Source: Sphingobium ummariense RL-3 (GTDB lineage Bacteria; Pseudomonadota; Alphaproteobacteria; Sphingomonadales; Sphingomonadaceae). From it: a stretch of DNA of 64,000 nucleotides. The stretch is taken from the NCBI RefSeq assembly GCF_000447205.1, contig NZ_AUWY01000120.1:185858-249857 (forward strand). The letters run 5' to 3'. Numbering within the stretch: the first letter of the stretch is position 1; every line of letters starts with the position of its first letter. Positions 36,215 to 44,170 of this stretch are shown piece after piece. A program made the translations under genes and the position numbers. A model generated the notes under the pieces. It was not told the origin of the DNA, ran no database searches, and worked only from the letters and a program-made list of their open reading frames with translations.

Positions 36215-37888
36215 TTACCCCCGCGCGGTGATGGCGTTGGCGGCGGAGAGGACGGCCTGGACCGAGGCGGTCGCGACGTCGCTGTCCATGCCGATGCCGA
36301 AGACGGTACGGCCGTCGGGCGTGCGGCATTCGACATAGGCGGCGGCGTTGACGTCCGTGCCCGCGCCGATCGCATGTTCGCTATAGTCGGCGATCTCGAG
36401 GTCGACGGCCAGTTCTTCCCGCAGCGCCGAGAGCACCGAGGAGAGGAGGCCGTTGCCGCGCCCGGAAATGGAGCGTTCGCCGCCCTCGAAGGCGATCTTG
36501 CCGGTGAAGACCCGGTCGCCCGCCGCGCCGCTTTCATGATAGTCGATCAGCGAATAGGGCTGCTCGCCGGTCAGGCGGTAATGGTCCTGGAAGGCGGTCC
36601 AGATGTCGCCGGCGTTGAGCTCGCGGCTGCTCTGGTCGGCGAGCGCCTGGACCACGCGGGAGAAGTCCGCCTGCATCCGCTTGGGGAGCTTCAGGCCCTT
36701 GTCCTGCTGCAGCACCCAGGCGACGCCGCCCTTGCCCGACTGCGAATTGACGCGGATCACAGCCTCATAGTCGCGGCCGAGATCCTTGGGATCGATCGGC
36801 AGGTAGGGGACGTCCCAGATCAGGTCGTTGCGCGCTTCCTGCGCGGCGAAGCCCTTCTTGATCGCGTCCTGGTGGCTGCCGGAAAAGGCGGTGAACACCA
36901 ACTCGCCCGCATAGGGATGACGCGGATGGACCGGCAGCTGGTTGCAATATTCGACCGTCTGGATGACTTCGTCGATATCGGAGAAGTCGAGGCCGGGGTT
37001 GATGCCCTGGGTGTAGAGGTTGAGCGCCACCGTCACGATGTCGCAATTGCCGGTGCGCTCGCCATTGCCGAACAGGCATCCTTCGACGCGGTCGGCGCCC
37101 GCCATCATCCCCAGCTCCGCCGCCGCGACGCCGGTGCCCCGGTCGTTATGCGGGTGGAGCGAGATGACGACGCTGTCGCGACGGGAGATGTTGCGGCACA
37201 TCCATTCGATCTGGTCGGCATAGATGTTGGGCGTCGCCGCCTCGACCGTGGCCGGCAGGTTGAGGATCAGCGGCTTTTCCGGCGTTGGGCGCAGGATTTC
37301 CATCACCGCCTCGCAGCATTCGAGGCTGAAATCGAGCTCTGCGGTGGAGAAGGTTTCCGGCGAATATTCGAAATGCCAGTCGGTGTCGGGCTGCTTCGCA
37401 GCATGGTCGCGCAGCAGCTTCGCGGCATTGACCGCGATGTCGCGGATCTGCGGCCGGTCCATCTGGAAGACGATGTTGCGCCAGGCGGGCGACACGGCGT
37501 TGTAGACGTGGACGATCGCCTGCTTCGCGCCGCGCAGGCTGTCGAAGGTGGTGGCGATCAGGTCCGCGCGCGCCTGGGTCAGCACCTGCGGCATCACGTC
37601 GTCGGGGATCGCGCCGTCCTTCACAAGGCCGGAGATGAAGTCGAACTCGGTCGCGCCGGCGGAGGGGAAGCCGACCTCGATCTCCTTGACGCCGACCTTC
37701 ACCAGCAGCTCGAAGAAGCGCTTCTTCTTTTCGGCGTTCATCGGGTCGATCAGTGACTGGTTGCCGTCGCGCATGTCGGTGGAAAGCCAGCGCGGCGGCG
37801 CGGTGATCACGCGGGAGGGCCATTGCCGGTCCGGCAGGTCGACCTGCGGGAAGGGACGGTATTTCAGCGAGGGATCGGTCAGCATCAT
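36215..37888 (-). CDS. leuA: 2-isopropylmalate synthase
   Basis: Condenses acetyl-CoA with 2-ketoisovalerate, the first committed step of leucine synthesis. The 557-aa protein is the long LeuA type, with [20 protein letters not shown] near the N-terminus, the metal/substrate loop [18 protein letters not shown] and a C-terminal LeuA regulatory domain (about 430-557) for leucine feedback. The start at 37888 overlaps the stop of a 28-aa frame by ATGA. A leucine-rich leader peptide lies about 130 bp upstream, suggesting attenuation. Confidence 0.97.
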   Translation of the reverse strand: MMLTDPSLKYRPFPQVDLPDRQWPSRVITAPPRWLSTDMRDGNQSLIDPMNAEKKKRFFELLVKVGVKEIEVGFPSAGATEFDFISGLVKDGAIPDDVMPQVLTQARADLIATTFDSLRGAKQAIVHVYNAVSPAWRNIVFQMDRPQIRDIAVNAAKLLRDHAAKQPDTDWHFEYSPETFSTAELDFSLECCEAVMEILRPTPEKPLILNLPATVEAATPNIYADQIEWMCRNISRRDSVVISLHPHNDRGTGVAAAELGMMAGADRVEGCLFGNGERTGNCDIVTVALNLYTQGINPGLDFSDIDEVIQTVEYCNQLPVHPRHPYAGELVFTAFSGSHQDAIKKGFAAQEARNDLIWDVPYLPIDPKDLGRDYEAVIRVNSQSGKGGVAWVLQQDKGLKLPKRMQADFSRVVQALADQSSRELNAGDIWTAFQDHYRLTGEQPYSLIDYHESGAAGDRVFTGKIAFEGGERSISGRGNGLLSSVLSALREELAVDLEIADYSEHAIGAGTDVNAAAYVECRTPDGRTVFGIGMDSDVATASVQAVLSAANAITARG

Positions 37889-37971
37889 GGGATCAGGCTA
37901 CTTCCAGACAGACGGGCGCGCTGCGCGCCGTCCGGTTTACGACTTGGGTTGCTCTTGAAGCCCTTAGGCAT
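37885..37971 (-). CDS. possible 28-aa frame overlapping the leuA start
   Basis: Starts at ATG 37971 and ends in TGA that overlaps the leuA ATG by 4 bp. The peptide is basic and Pro/Ser-rich (begins [12 protein letters not shown]) with no known family. It lies within the structured leader and its start overlaps the long-range stem. It might couple translation to leuA or may simply be a chance frame. Confidence 0.3.
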   Translation of the reverse strand: MPKGFKSNPSRKPDGAQRARLSGSSLIP

Positions 37972-38032
37972 GTCGGGGCGGCCTTTACCCGAAGGCCAGC
38001 ACAAAAACCACGCCTAAGGGCGTGTAAGTCGT
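37939..38032 (-). promoter_or_regulatory. leuA leader RNA with competing structures
   Basis: On the transcribed strand, ACGACTT (38032-38026) and GCCCTTAGGC (38021-38012) can pair with GCCTAAGGGC (37969-37960) and AAGTCGT (37945-37939), enclosing a GGCCTT/AAGGCC hairpin (37998-37981). A competing hairpin CACGCC-CTTA-GGCGTG (38024-38009) is followed by GTTTTT. The two cannot form together because they share 38021-38012, which also holds the leader-peptide stop. Confidence 0.7.
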
Positions 38033-38061
38033 AGCAGGGGAAGAAGCGCGCGCTGCTGCAT
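38014..38061 (-). CDS. leuL: leu operon leader peptide, 15 aa
   Basis: Peptide MQQRALLPLLRLTRP, with five leucines in 15 residues (CTT, CTT, CTG, CTA, CTT) and the stop inside the leader hairpin. Such Leu-rich short peptides are the hallmark of ribosome-mediated attenuation of leucine genes. No Shine-Dalgarno is visible, but the inferred transcription start lies only a few bases before the ATG, so translation may be leaderless. The match in content, position and overlap with RNA structure supports it strongly. Confidence 0.75.
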   Translation of the reverse strand: MQQRALLPLLRLTRP

Positions 38062-38070
38062 GATGGGGGC

Positions 38071-38099
38071 GGCATAGCGGTATCGGCATGGGAGCGCAA
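38071..38099 (-). promoter_or_regulatory. probable promoter for leuL-leuA
   Basis: TTGCGC (38099-38094 on the minus strand) and TATGCC (38076-38071) are separated by exactly 17 bp. Transcription would begin close to the leader-peptide ATG at 38061. Confidence 0.5.
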
Positions 38100-38147
38100 G
38101 GGTTGGGGGGAGGAGATGCCCGAATGCTGCGGACACAAGCCTCTTTT

Positions 38148-38232
38148 GTCATCCCAGCGAAGGCTGGGATCTCTTTTCTACTTTTTCGGAGCTACGAAAG
38201 AAAAGTGGGATCCCAGCTTTCGCTGGGATGAC
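38148..38232. repeat. type B inverted repeat
   Basis: Arms 38148-38171 and 38209-38232 (24 nt, one mismatch) with the core GTCATCCCAGCGAAGG. Further pairing (CTCTTTTCT with AGAAAAGTG) extends the hairpin. It lies in the 535-bp gap between leuA and the glycan cassette; apart from the leuA leader I see nothing else there. Confidence 0.9.
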
Positions 38233-38423
38233 GGATAATTGCCACCCTGTTGATCTCCCATCCAAAGGCAGCGGGACCCCGGATCAAGTCCGCGGTGACG
38301 ATGAATCTCCCGTCCGTTCCTGGCGGTGTCCCGACGTTCGATGCGCCGGCTGGTGGACGCGGCCTCTCGCCAAATGCCGCCGATCTTGTATAGGCCGGGG
38401 CCTGTCCTCTTGCGGAGACATAT

Positions 38424-39161
38424 GTGATTACCCTCCAGCGGGTGGCGAAGGCCGCCGGCAAGCATCTGACCCGGACCGCGCTGAAGGTCCGCAAGGCGCT
38501 GGGCGCGCGCGCCAACCGGGGGTGCCCGGCCTGCGGGCGCACCGTGGTGGGCTTCTTCCGCTATGGCGACAATCCGGAATGGGGCTGCCCCGAATGCGGC
38601 GCGTCGCCGCGCGAGCGGCTGATGAACTGGCTGATCGATGCGGGCCGGTTGGCGGTGCCGGTGGACGGCGCGATCCTGCACATGGCGCCCAATGAAGGAA
38701 GCCTGGTCCGCCGCTTTTCCGCCGCGCGCGACTATGTACCCGCCGACCTGGACCCGTCGCGCTACCCGGTGCCGGGGGTCCGGCGCATGGACCTGATGGA
38801 GCTGGAGGCGTCGGGGCGGTACGACCTGTTCTACGCCAGCCATGTGATGGAGCATGTGCCCGACGACCATGCGGTGCTGCGCAACATCTTCGCGGCGCTG
38901 AAGCCGGGCGGCGAGGCCTGGCTGATCGTGCCGCTGTGGGAGAAGCCCACCGAGGACGGCAGCTTCGCCATTCCCCCGCGCGAGCGGGAGCGCCGTTTCG
39001 GCCAGTGGGACCATGTGCGGCAATATGGCCCGGATTTCGCCGACCGCATCCGCGCGGCGGGTTTCGAGCTGGAGGAGATCGACGCGGCGTCGATCGACCC
39101 CGACATCCGCCATTTCCACGCGCTGGACGACCGGCTGTTCCGCGCCCGAAGGCCCGCATGA
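38424..39161 (+). CDS. zinc-ribbon SAM-dependent methyltransferase
   Basis: A 245-aa class I methyltransferase-like protein with an N-terminal zinc ribbon (C34, C37, C55, C58) and a SAM-binding-like core: ILHMAPNEGSLVRRF, then YASHVMEHVPDDHAVLRN, then ALKPGGEAWLIVPLWEKP. It starts at GTG 38424 after GCGGAGAC. It is the first gene of a five-gene cassette joined by stop/start overlaps. It probably methylates a sugar or a glycan-lipid intermediate, inferred from context. Confidence 0.85.
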   Translation: MITLQRVAKAAGKHLTRTALKVRKALGARANRGCPACGRTVVGFFRYGDNPEWGCPECGASPRERLMNWLIDAGRLAVPVDGAILHMAPNEGSLVRRFSAARDYVPADLDPSRYPVPGVRRMDLMELEASGRYDLFYASHVMEHVPDDHAVLRNIFAALKPGGEAWLIVPLWEKPTEDGSFAIPPRERERRFGQWDHVRQYGPDFADRIRAAGFELEEIDAASIDPDIRHFHALDDRLFRARRPA

Positions 39162-40453
39162 CCGCGCTGGCGCGGATGGAGGGTTCCGCCCGCATCCTTG
39201 CCCTCGTCAAGCTCGCCAATGTGGGGCTGGTGCTGATCTGGGGCTTCGCCGTCACATATGTGTTCGTGCGCGTGCTGCCGATCGCGGAATTCCGCGCCTT
39301 CCTGCTGCTCGTCGCCTTCGGCAACTTCACCATCTCGGCGGAATTCGGCCTGACCAGCATCATCTATGCGCGGTTGCGGCGGCGCTGGCTGGGCGGCGAG
39401 GCGGAGGAGGGGGGATTCCGGCCGGAGGAGATGGGAGTGCTGTTCCTGTTCCTGGCGCTGCTGATCGCGGGTGGGACGCTGGTGCTGCTGGTCGCGCTGG
39501 CGGCGGGCGCCCTTTCGACGCAGATGCCGCTGCTGTTCCTGCTCTTCTTCCTGTCCGCCTGCCTCAACCTGCCGGCGCTGCTCGCCAAGCGGGCGCTGGC
39601 GGCGGTGGACGGCAATTTCCTGTGGGAGGCGCTGGACTGCCTGCGGCGGCTGTTCACCATCGGGCTGCTGGCGGCGATCCTGGCGGGGCTCGACCCGCGC
39701 CTGTCGGTCGCGCTGCAACTGGCGGTCAGCATTGCGGTGATCGGCTATGCCATCGGCCATGTGCACCGGCGGCTGGGGATGGAGGGGCGGCACTGGCTGG
39801 CCTTCCGCGTCGGCGGCGGGCATGTGTGGCGTCATTATCTGCGCGACGTCGGGGCGTCGGCCGCCTTCACCGTGTCGGACATCGTCGCCTATAACGCGCC
39901 CTATTTCACCATCGCCATGGCGACCCACGACGCGCGGCCGATGCTGCTGTTCGACTTCTTCTTCAAGATGTCGCGGGCGCTGTCCATGCTGGTGCGGGCG
40001 ATGGTGGAGGCGGCGCTGCCGCGCATCACCCGCGCCTATCATGCAGGCGAGACCGCGCGGTTGCGCCAGCTGCTGCTGCGCGCGGGCGGGGCGGCGTTGC
40101 TGTTCGCGCTGGCGCTGGCGGTCGCGCTGATGCTGGGAGGGAAGCCGCTGTTCCACGTGCTGTTCGACGGGAAGGCGGCGATCGGGGAGATGGACCTGAT
40201 GCTGACCGGCGTGGCGCTGCTGGCGCTCGCGCTGGTGTGCGTGTCGGTCTATGTGCAGGGCGCGCTGGGGCATTTCCGGCTGCTGCTGTCCCGTTCGCTG
40301 CCGCTGCTGGCGGGATCGCTGCTGTCGGTGCCGGTCGCCTGGACGCTGTGGCCGGGACGCTTCGATATCGCCTTCCTCGCGCTCTATGCGCTGACCCTGC
40401 TTGTCGCGGCGGGGCTGCATCTGGTCCTGCTGCGGAGGCTGGCGCGGGGATGA
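39158..40453 (+). CDS. polysaccharide biosynthesis protein, MATE/Wzx-like flippase
   Basis: A 431-aa polytopic membrane protein with about 12 helices arranged as in Wzx/MATE-type lipid-linked sugar flippases. No catalytic motif is expected. Cassette context (methyltransferase, GT4, FkbM) supports transport of a lipid-linked oligosaccharide across the inner membrane. The start overlaps the upstream stop and its own stop overlaps the GT4 start (ATGA each). Confidence 0.8.
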   Translation: MTALARMEGSARILALVKLANVGLVLIWGFAVTYVFVRVLPIAEFRAFLLLVAFGNFTISAEFGLTSIIYARLRRRWLGGEAEEGGFRPEEMGVLFLFLALLIAGGTLVLLVALAAGALSTQMPLLFLLFFLSACLNLPALLAKRALAAVDGNFLWEALDCLRRLFTIGLLAAILAGLDPRLSVALQLAVSIAVIGYAIGHVHRRLGMEGRHWLAFRVGGGHVWRHYLRDVGASAAFTVSDIVAYNAPYFTIAMATHDARPMLLFDFFFKMSRALSMLVRAMVEAALPRITRAYHAGETARLRQLLLRAGGAALLFALALAVALMLGGKPLFHVLFDGKAAIGEMDLMLTGVALLALALVCVSVYVQGALGHFRLLLSRSLPLLAGSLLSVPVAWTLWPGRFDIAFLALYALTLLVAAGLHLVLLRRLARG

Positions 40454-41595
40454 AGGTCGCCATGGTCGATCCGTCGCTCTTCACCGGGCGCTATGACGAC
40501 AGTCTGTGCGCCGCGATGGTCGGGGCGGGGGCGGAGGTGACGTTGCTGGGGCGGCCGATGCGGGCGACCGATGCGATCGTGCCGCAGGGCTATGGCTATG
40601 CGCCGCGCTTCTTCCGGCGCAGCGAGGCGCTGCGCGAAAGGCTGGGGGAGGGGCGCGCGTTCCGCCTGCTCAAGGCCGCCGAATATGGCGCGACCTGCGC
40701 GCTGGGGAGCCTGAAGGGGCTGGCGGATGCGGAGGTGGTGCACATGCAGTGGCTGCCGCTGGCGCCCGCCGATGCGCTGCTGCTGCGGCGGCTGAAGGGG
40801 CGGGCGGCGCTGGTCCATACCGTCCACAATGCCGACGCCTATCATGCTGATGCGGGCGTGCAGGGGCGGGGATATCGCGCGTTGCTCGACCGGTTCGACG
40901 CGCTGGTCGTGCATGGCGAGACGACCCGCGCGGCGCTGCTGGCGCAGGGCGTGGCGGCCGAGCGGATCCATGTGACGCCGCATCCGCCGATGCGGCTGGC
41001 GACGGCCGGGGCGGCGGAGCTGGCGGCGGTGCCTGACGCCAAAGCGCCGCGCCTGCTCTTCTTCGGCACGATCCGGCCGTACAAGGGCGTCGACCTGCTG
41101 GTGGAGGCGTGCCTGCGGCTCTGGCAGGACGGGCTGGATTTCGAGCTGGCGCTGGCGGGCAAGCCCTTCATGGATGTGGCGCCGCTGGTGGAGCGGATTG
41201 CCGCCGCCGGCCATGGCGACCGGCTGCTGACCGACTTCGGATTCCTGACGGAGGAGCGGCTGGACGCGCATATGGCGAAGGCGGACGTGCTGGTCTTTCC
41301 CTATCGCCATATCGATTCGAGCGGGGCGTTCCTGTCGGCGCTGCATCATGGCAAGGCGATGGTGACTTCCAGCGCGGGCATGTTCGCGGCGCTGCCCGAG
41401 GGCGTGGCGGAGCGCGCGCCCGTCGGCAACGTGCCCGCGCTTGCGCAAGCCCTGTCCCGCGCCCTAGAAAGCCCAGCCGTCAGGCAGGCCATGGGCGCGC
41501 CGGCAAGGGCCTATGGCGAGGATATGGGAAACTGGAAGGACATGGCGCTGGCCACGATCGACATCTACCGCCGCGTAGCGGCCGCGCGCGCATGA
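40450..41595 (+). CDS. glycosyltransferase family 4 protein
   Basis: A 381-aa GT-B glycosyltransferase, with an N-terminal acceptor domain (HMQWLPL, VHTVHNAD) and a GT4-type donor-binding domain containing LLFFGTIRPYKGVDLLVEA and VLVFPYRHIDSSGAFLSALH, where an ExxxxxxE-like motif is not obvious. It transfers a sugar from a nucleotide donor to a lipid- or glycan-linked acceptor. Overlaps both neighbours by 4 bp. Confidence 0.9.
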   Translation: MKVAMVDPSLFTGRYDDSLCAAMVGAGAEVTLLGRPMRATDAIVPQGYGYAPRFFRRSEALRERLGEGRAFRLLKAAEYGATCALGSLKGLADAEVVHMQWLPLAPADALLLRRLKGRAALVHTVHNADAYHADAGVQGRGYRALLDRFDALVVHGETTRAALLAQGVAAERIHVTPHPPMRLATAGAAELAAVPDAKAPRLLFFGTIRPYKGVDLLVEACLRLWQDGLDFELALAGKPFMDVAPLVERIAAAGHGDRLLTDFGFLTEERLDAHMAKADVLVFPYRHIDSSGAFLSALHHGKAMVTSSAGMFAALPEGVAERAPVGNVPALAQALSRALESPAVRQAMGAPARAYGEDMGNWKDMALATIDIYRRVAAARA

Positions 41596-42344
41596 ACCGC
41601 TATCTCCGCGAACTGGCCGACCGGCGGCTGGCGCTGCGCCTCGCCCTGGGAGGCCGCGTGCATCAATATCCCGAGATCCAGGCGCTGCGGCGGTTCCTGA
41701 GCGGCTTTGCGGTCGACTGCGTGCTCGATGTCGGGGCCAATCGCGGGCAATATGCGACGATGCTGCGCAGGGATGCGGGCTTTGCCGGCACGATCCTGTC
41801 CTTCGAGCCCAACCCCGACGTCTTTGCCGAGCTGTCGCGCCATGCCGCGCGTGACCCGAAATGGCATGCGTTCAACATGGCGTTGTCGGACTTCGACGGG
41901 ACGGCCAGCTTCAACATCATGGCGGCCGACCAGTTCAGTTCCCTGAAGGCCCCGTCCGCCGGGCAGGACGCGATCTTCGCCGAGCGCAACCTTGTCACCC
42001 GGACGGTGGAGATGCAGTGCCGGAGGATCGACGGCCTGCTGCCCGAGCTGGTCGCGACGCACGGCTTCGCGCGGCCCTTCCTCAAGATGGACACGCAGGG
42101 CCACGACCTGTCGGTGTGCGAGGGCGCGGGCGACGCATTGACGAAGATGACGGGGGTGCAGACCGAGCTGGGCGTGCGGCCGATCTATGAGGGCGGCACG
42201 ACCTATCGCGCGATGATCGACTGGCTGGCGGCGCGCGGGTTCGAGCCCAGCGCCTTCTTCGCCAACAACAAGGGGCATTTCCCGCTGCTGGTCGAGATGG
42301 ACGGCATCTTCGTGAACGGCGCCGTCCTGCCGCAGGCGCGGTGA
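41592..42344 (+). CDS. FkbM family methyltransferase
   Basis: A 250-aa SAM-dependent methyltransferase of the FkbM type, with LDVGANRGQYA (45-55) for SAM binding, ILSFEPNPDVFAEL and FLKMDTQGHDLSVCEGA. FkbM proteins O-methylate sugars in polysaccharides and polyketides. It overlaps the GT4 gene by ATGA and the next gene by TGATG, so translation is probably coupled. Confidence 0.92.
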   Translation: MNRYLRELADRRLALRLALGGRVHQYPEIQALRRFLSGFAVDCVLDVGANRGQYATMLRRDAGFAGTILSFEPNPDVFAELSRHAARDPKWHAFNMALSDFDGTASFNIMAADQFSSLKAPSAGQDAIFAERNLVTRTVEMQCRRIDGLLPELVATHGFARPFLKMDTQGHDLSVCEGAGDALTKMTGVQTELGVRPIYEGGTTYRAMIDWLAARGFEPSAFFANNKGHFPLLVEMDGIFVNGAVLPQAR

Positions 42345-44086
42345 TGGAAAGGCTGGCCCGATATGTGGACGCCCGCCGCCTGTTCCTGGCGGGTGCGATC
42401 GGGCTGACGCTGTGGCTGGGCGCGACCTTCCTGTGGCATGTGACCTACCGGCAGGGACTGACGCTGGCGGTGATCCTGTTCCTGGACCAGGATTTCCCCG
42501 CGCTGCTGATCGGGCTGCTGCTGCTGGCGCTGGCGGCGCCGTTCGCCGAGGGGCGGGGCTTTGCCCTGAGGGCACCGCGCGCGCGGATCATCGTGCCGCT
42601 GATCCTGCTGTTCGCGCTGGTCGCCTGGGCCGGCCATTATGCGCTGTTCCAGGACTATGCGATATCCCGCGACGAGGAGGTGGCGCGCTTTGCCGCCGCC
42701 TATATGCGCGAGGGGCTGTTCGCCCGGCCGATCCCGCCCGAATGGGAACCGTACCGGCGGGCGATCATGCCCGAATTCTTCTCTCCCTTCGGCGCGGCGG
42801 ACTATTGGACTGCGGCCTATCTGCCGGTGAACAGCGCGATCCAGGCGCTGTTCTGGCGGCTGGGCGATCCCAACCTGGCCGGGCCGGCGCTGTTCGCGAT
42901 CGGGCTGTTCGCGCTGTGGCGGGTGGCGCTGCACCTGTTCCCGGAGCGGCCGGACGCCGTGTGGGTGACGATGCTGCTGGGCCTGTCGTCGACGCAGCTG
43001 TTCGTCACGGCGATGACGCCCTACGCCATGACCGGGCATTTCGCGCTCAACATGGTGTGGCTGGCGCTGGTGCTGCGCGGCGGCGTGGTGGGCCATCTGG
43101 CGGCGGGGGCGGTGGCGATCGTCGCGGCGGGGCTGCACCAGTGGCATTTCCCGCCGATCTTCATCGCGCCCTTCATCCTGTGGATGCTGCTGGCGCGGAG
43201 GTGGACGGCGGCGGCCTTCCACGCGCTGACGCTGGTCGCCATCGTCGTCGTGTGGGCCAAGCTGTGGCCGGGGTTCCTGGTGCACATGCTCGGTCCGCCG
43301 AGCGACGTGCGGCCCTCCGCCGGCGTGGCGGACAAGGTGGGGAGCCTGTTCCAGCGGCTGGGCGACCGCTGGCAGCCGCTGGTGAATCTCAGCCGCTTCA
43401 TCGCCTGGAACGACATAGTGATGGTGCCGCTGGCCGCGCTTGGCATCGCGGCGATGCGCTGGCGCGAGGCGATCCGGGGGCGGGAGATCGCGCTGCCGCT
43501 GGCGCTGGGCTGCGTCGCGGGATGCGCGCTGGCGCTGGCGCAGGGCTATGGCTGGGGGTTCCGCTATGCCCATGGCTTCATCGGGCCGTTCTGCCTGCTG
43601 GCAGGCCTTGGCTGGGTGCGGTTCCGGCCGGCCGGCGCGATGCGGCCGGTGCTGCTGGCGATCGGGATCACCGCCGTCATGGGCGGATATCTGATCTGGC
43701 GGACCCACGCCTTCGTCGAGCCCTATGCCGCGAGCCACCGGATGATCGACGCGTCGCGGGCCGACGTCGTGCTGGTCGATCCGCGCGGCGGGCTCTACGT
43801 CACCGATCTCGTCCGCGGCCGCAACGGCGTGCCGGGCAAGCCGATGGTCATGAACCTGGGCATGCTGACCCTGGAGCAGGTGGACCAGCTGTGCGCCACC
43901 TATGTGGTGGAGCTGTTCGACCGCGCCGAGTTCCGCCCGCTGGGCGTGCCGCTGGCGCGGTGGAACCTGGGGCGCATGGACACGCTGCGCGCCTATATGA
44001 AGGAGGCGGACTGCGACAAGCCGGTGCTGCCGCCGCTGCCCGAGACCTTCGACGACGCGATGAACGCGGCGGGCGGGGTGCTGTAG
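42344..44086 (+). CDS. polytopic membrane protein, GT-C-like
   Basis: A 580-aa membrane protein with about 11-12 hydrophobic helices. After the first helices it has an acidic D110-E111-E112 triplet in AISRDEEVARF, the position where GT-C glycosyltransferases (PMT, ArnT, GT39, GT83) carry their catalytic Asp. A long periplasmic-looking C-terminal domain follows. The GT-C call is inference from fold and context. The ATG at 42344 is preferred over the GTG at 42341; it ends the cassette, followed by a type A repeat. Confidence 0.75.
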   Translation: MERLARYVDARRLFLAGAIGLTLWLGATFLWHVTYRQGLTLAVILFLDQDFPALLIGLLLLALAAPFAEGRGFALRAPRARIIVPLILLFALVAWAGHYALFQDYAISRDEEVARFAAAYMREGLFARPIPPEWEPYRRAIMPEFFSPFGAADYWTAAYLPVNSAIQALFWRLGDPNLAGPALFAIGLFALWRVALHLFPERPDAVWVTMLLGLSSTQLFVTAMTPYAMTGHFALNMVWLALVLRGGVVGHLAAGAVAIVAAGLHQWHFPPIFIAPFILWMLLARRWTAAAFHALTLVAIVVVWAKLWPGFLVHMLGPPSDVRPSAGVADKVGSLFQRLGDRWQPLVNLSRFIAWNDIVMVPLAALGIAAMRWREAIRGREIALPLALGCVAGCALALAQGYGWGFRYAHGFIGPFCLLAGLGWVRFRPAGAMRPVLLAIGITAVMGGYLIWRTHAFVEPYAASHRMIDASRADVVLVDPRGGLYVTDLVRGRNGVPGKPMVMNLGMLTLEQVDQLCATYVVELFDRAEFRPLGVPLARWNLGRMDTLRAYMKEADCDKPVLPPLPETFDDAMNAAGGVL

Positions 44087-44087
44087 G

Positions 44088-44163
44088 TTTCCGTTCGTCC
44101 TGAGCCAAGTGCTTCGGCTTCGCCTCAGCAGTGCCCTTCGACTTCGCTCAGGGCGAACGGAAA
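44088..44163. repeat. type A palindromic repeat
   Basis: Arms TTTCCGTTCGTCCTGAGC (44088-44105) and GCTCAGGGCGAACGGAAA (44146-44163) pair with one mismatch. It sits between the cassette end and the convergent amidohydrolase and is related to 5510-5626. Confidence 0.85.
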
Positions 44164-44170
44164 CAGTAGA

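Noticed and set aside
38003..38024. Hairpin plus U5 as a simple terminator of the leuA leader
   Set aside because: It overlaps the leader-peptide stop and a competing stem, so a standalone terminator call would be misleading; kept as part of the leader structure.
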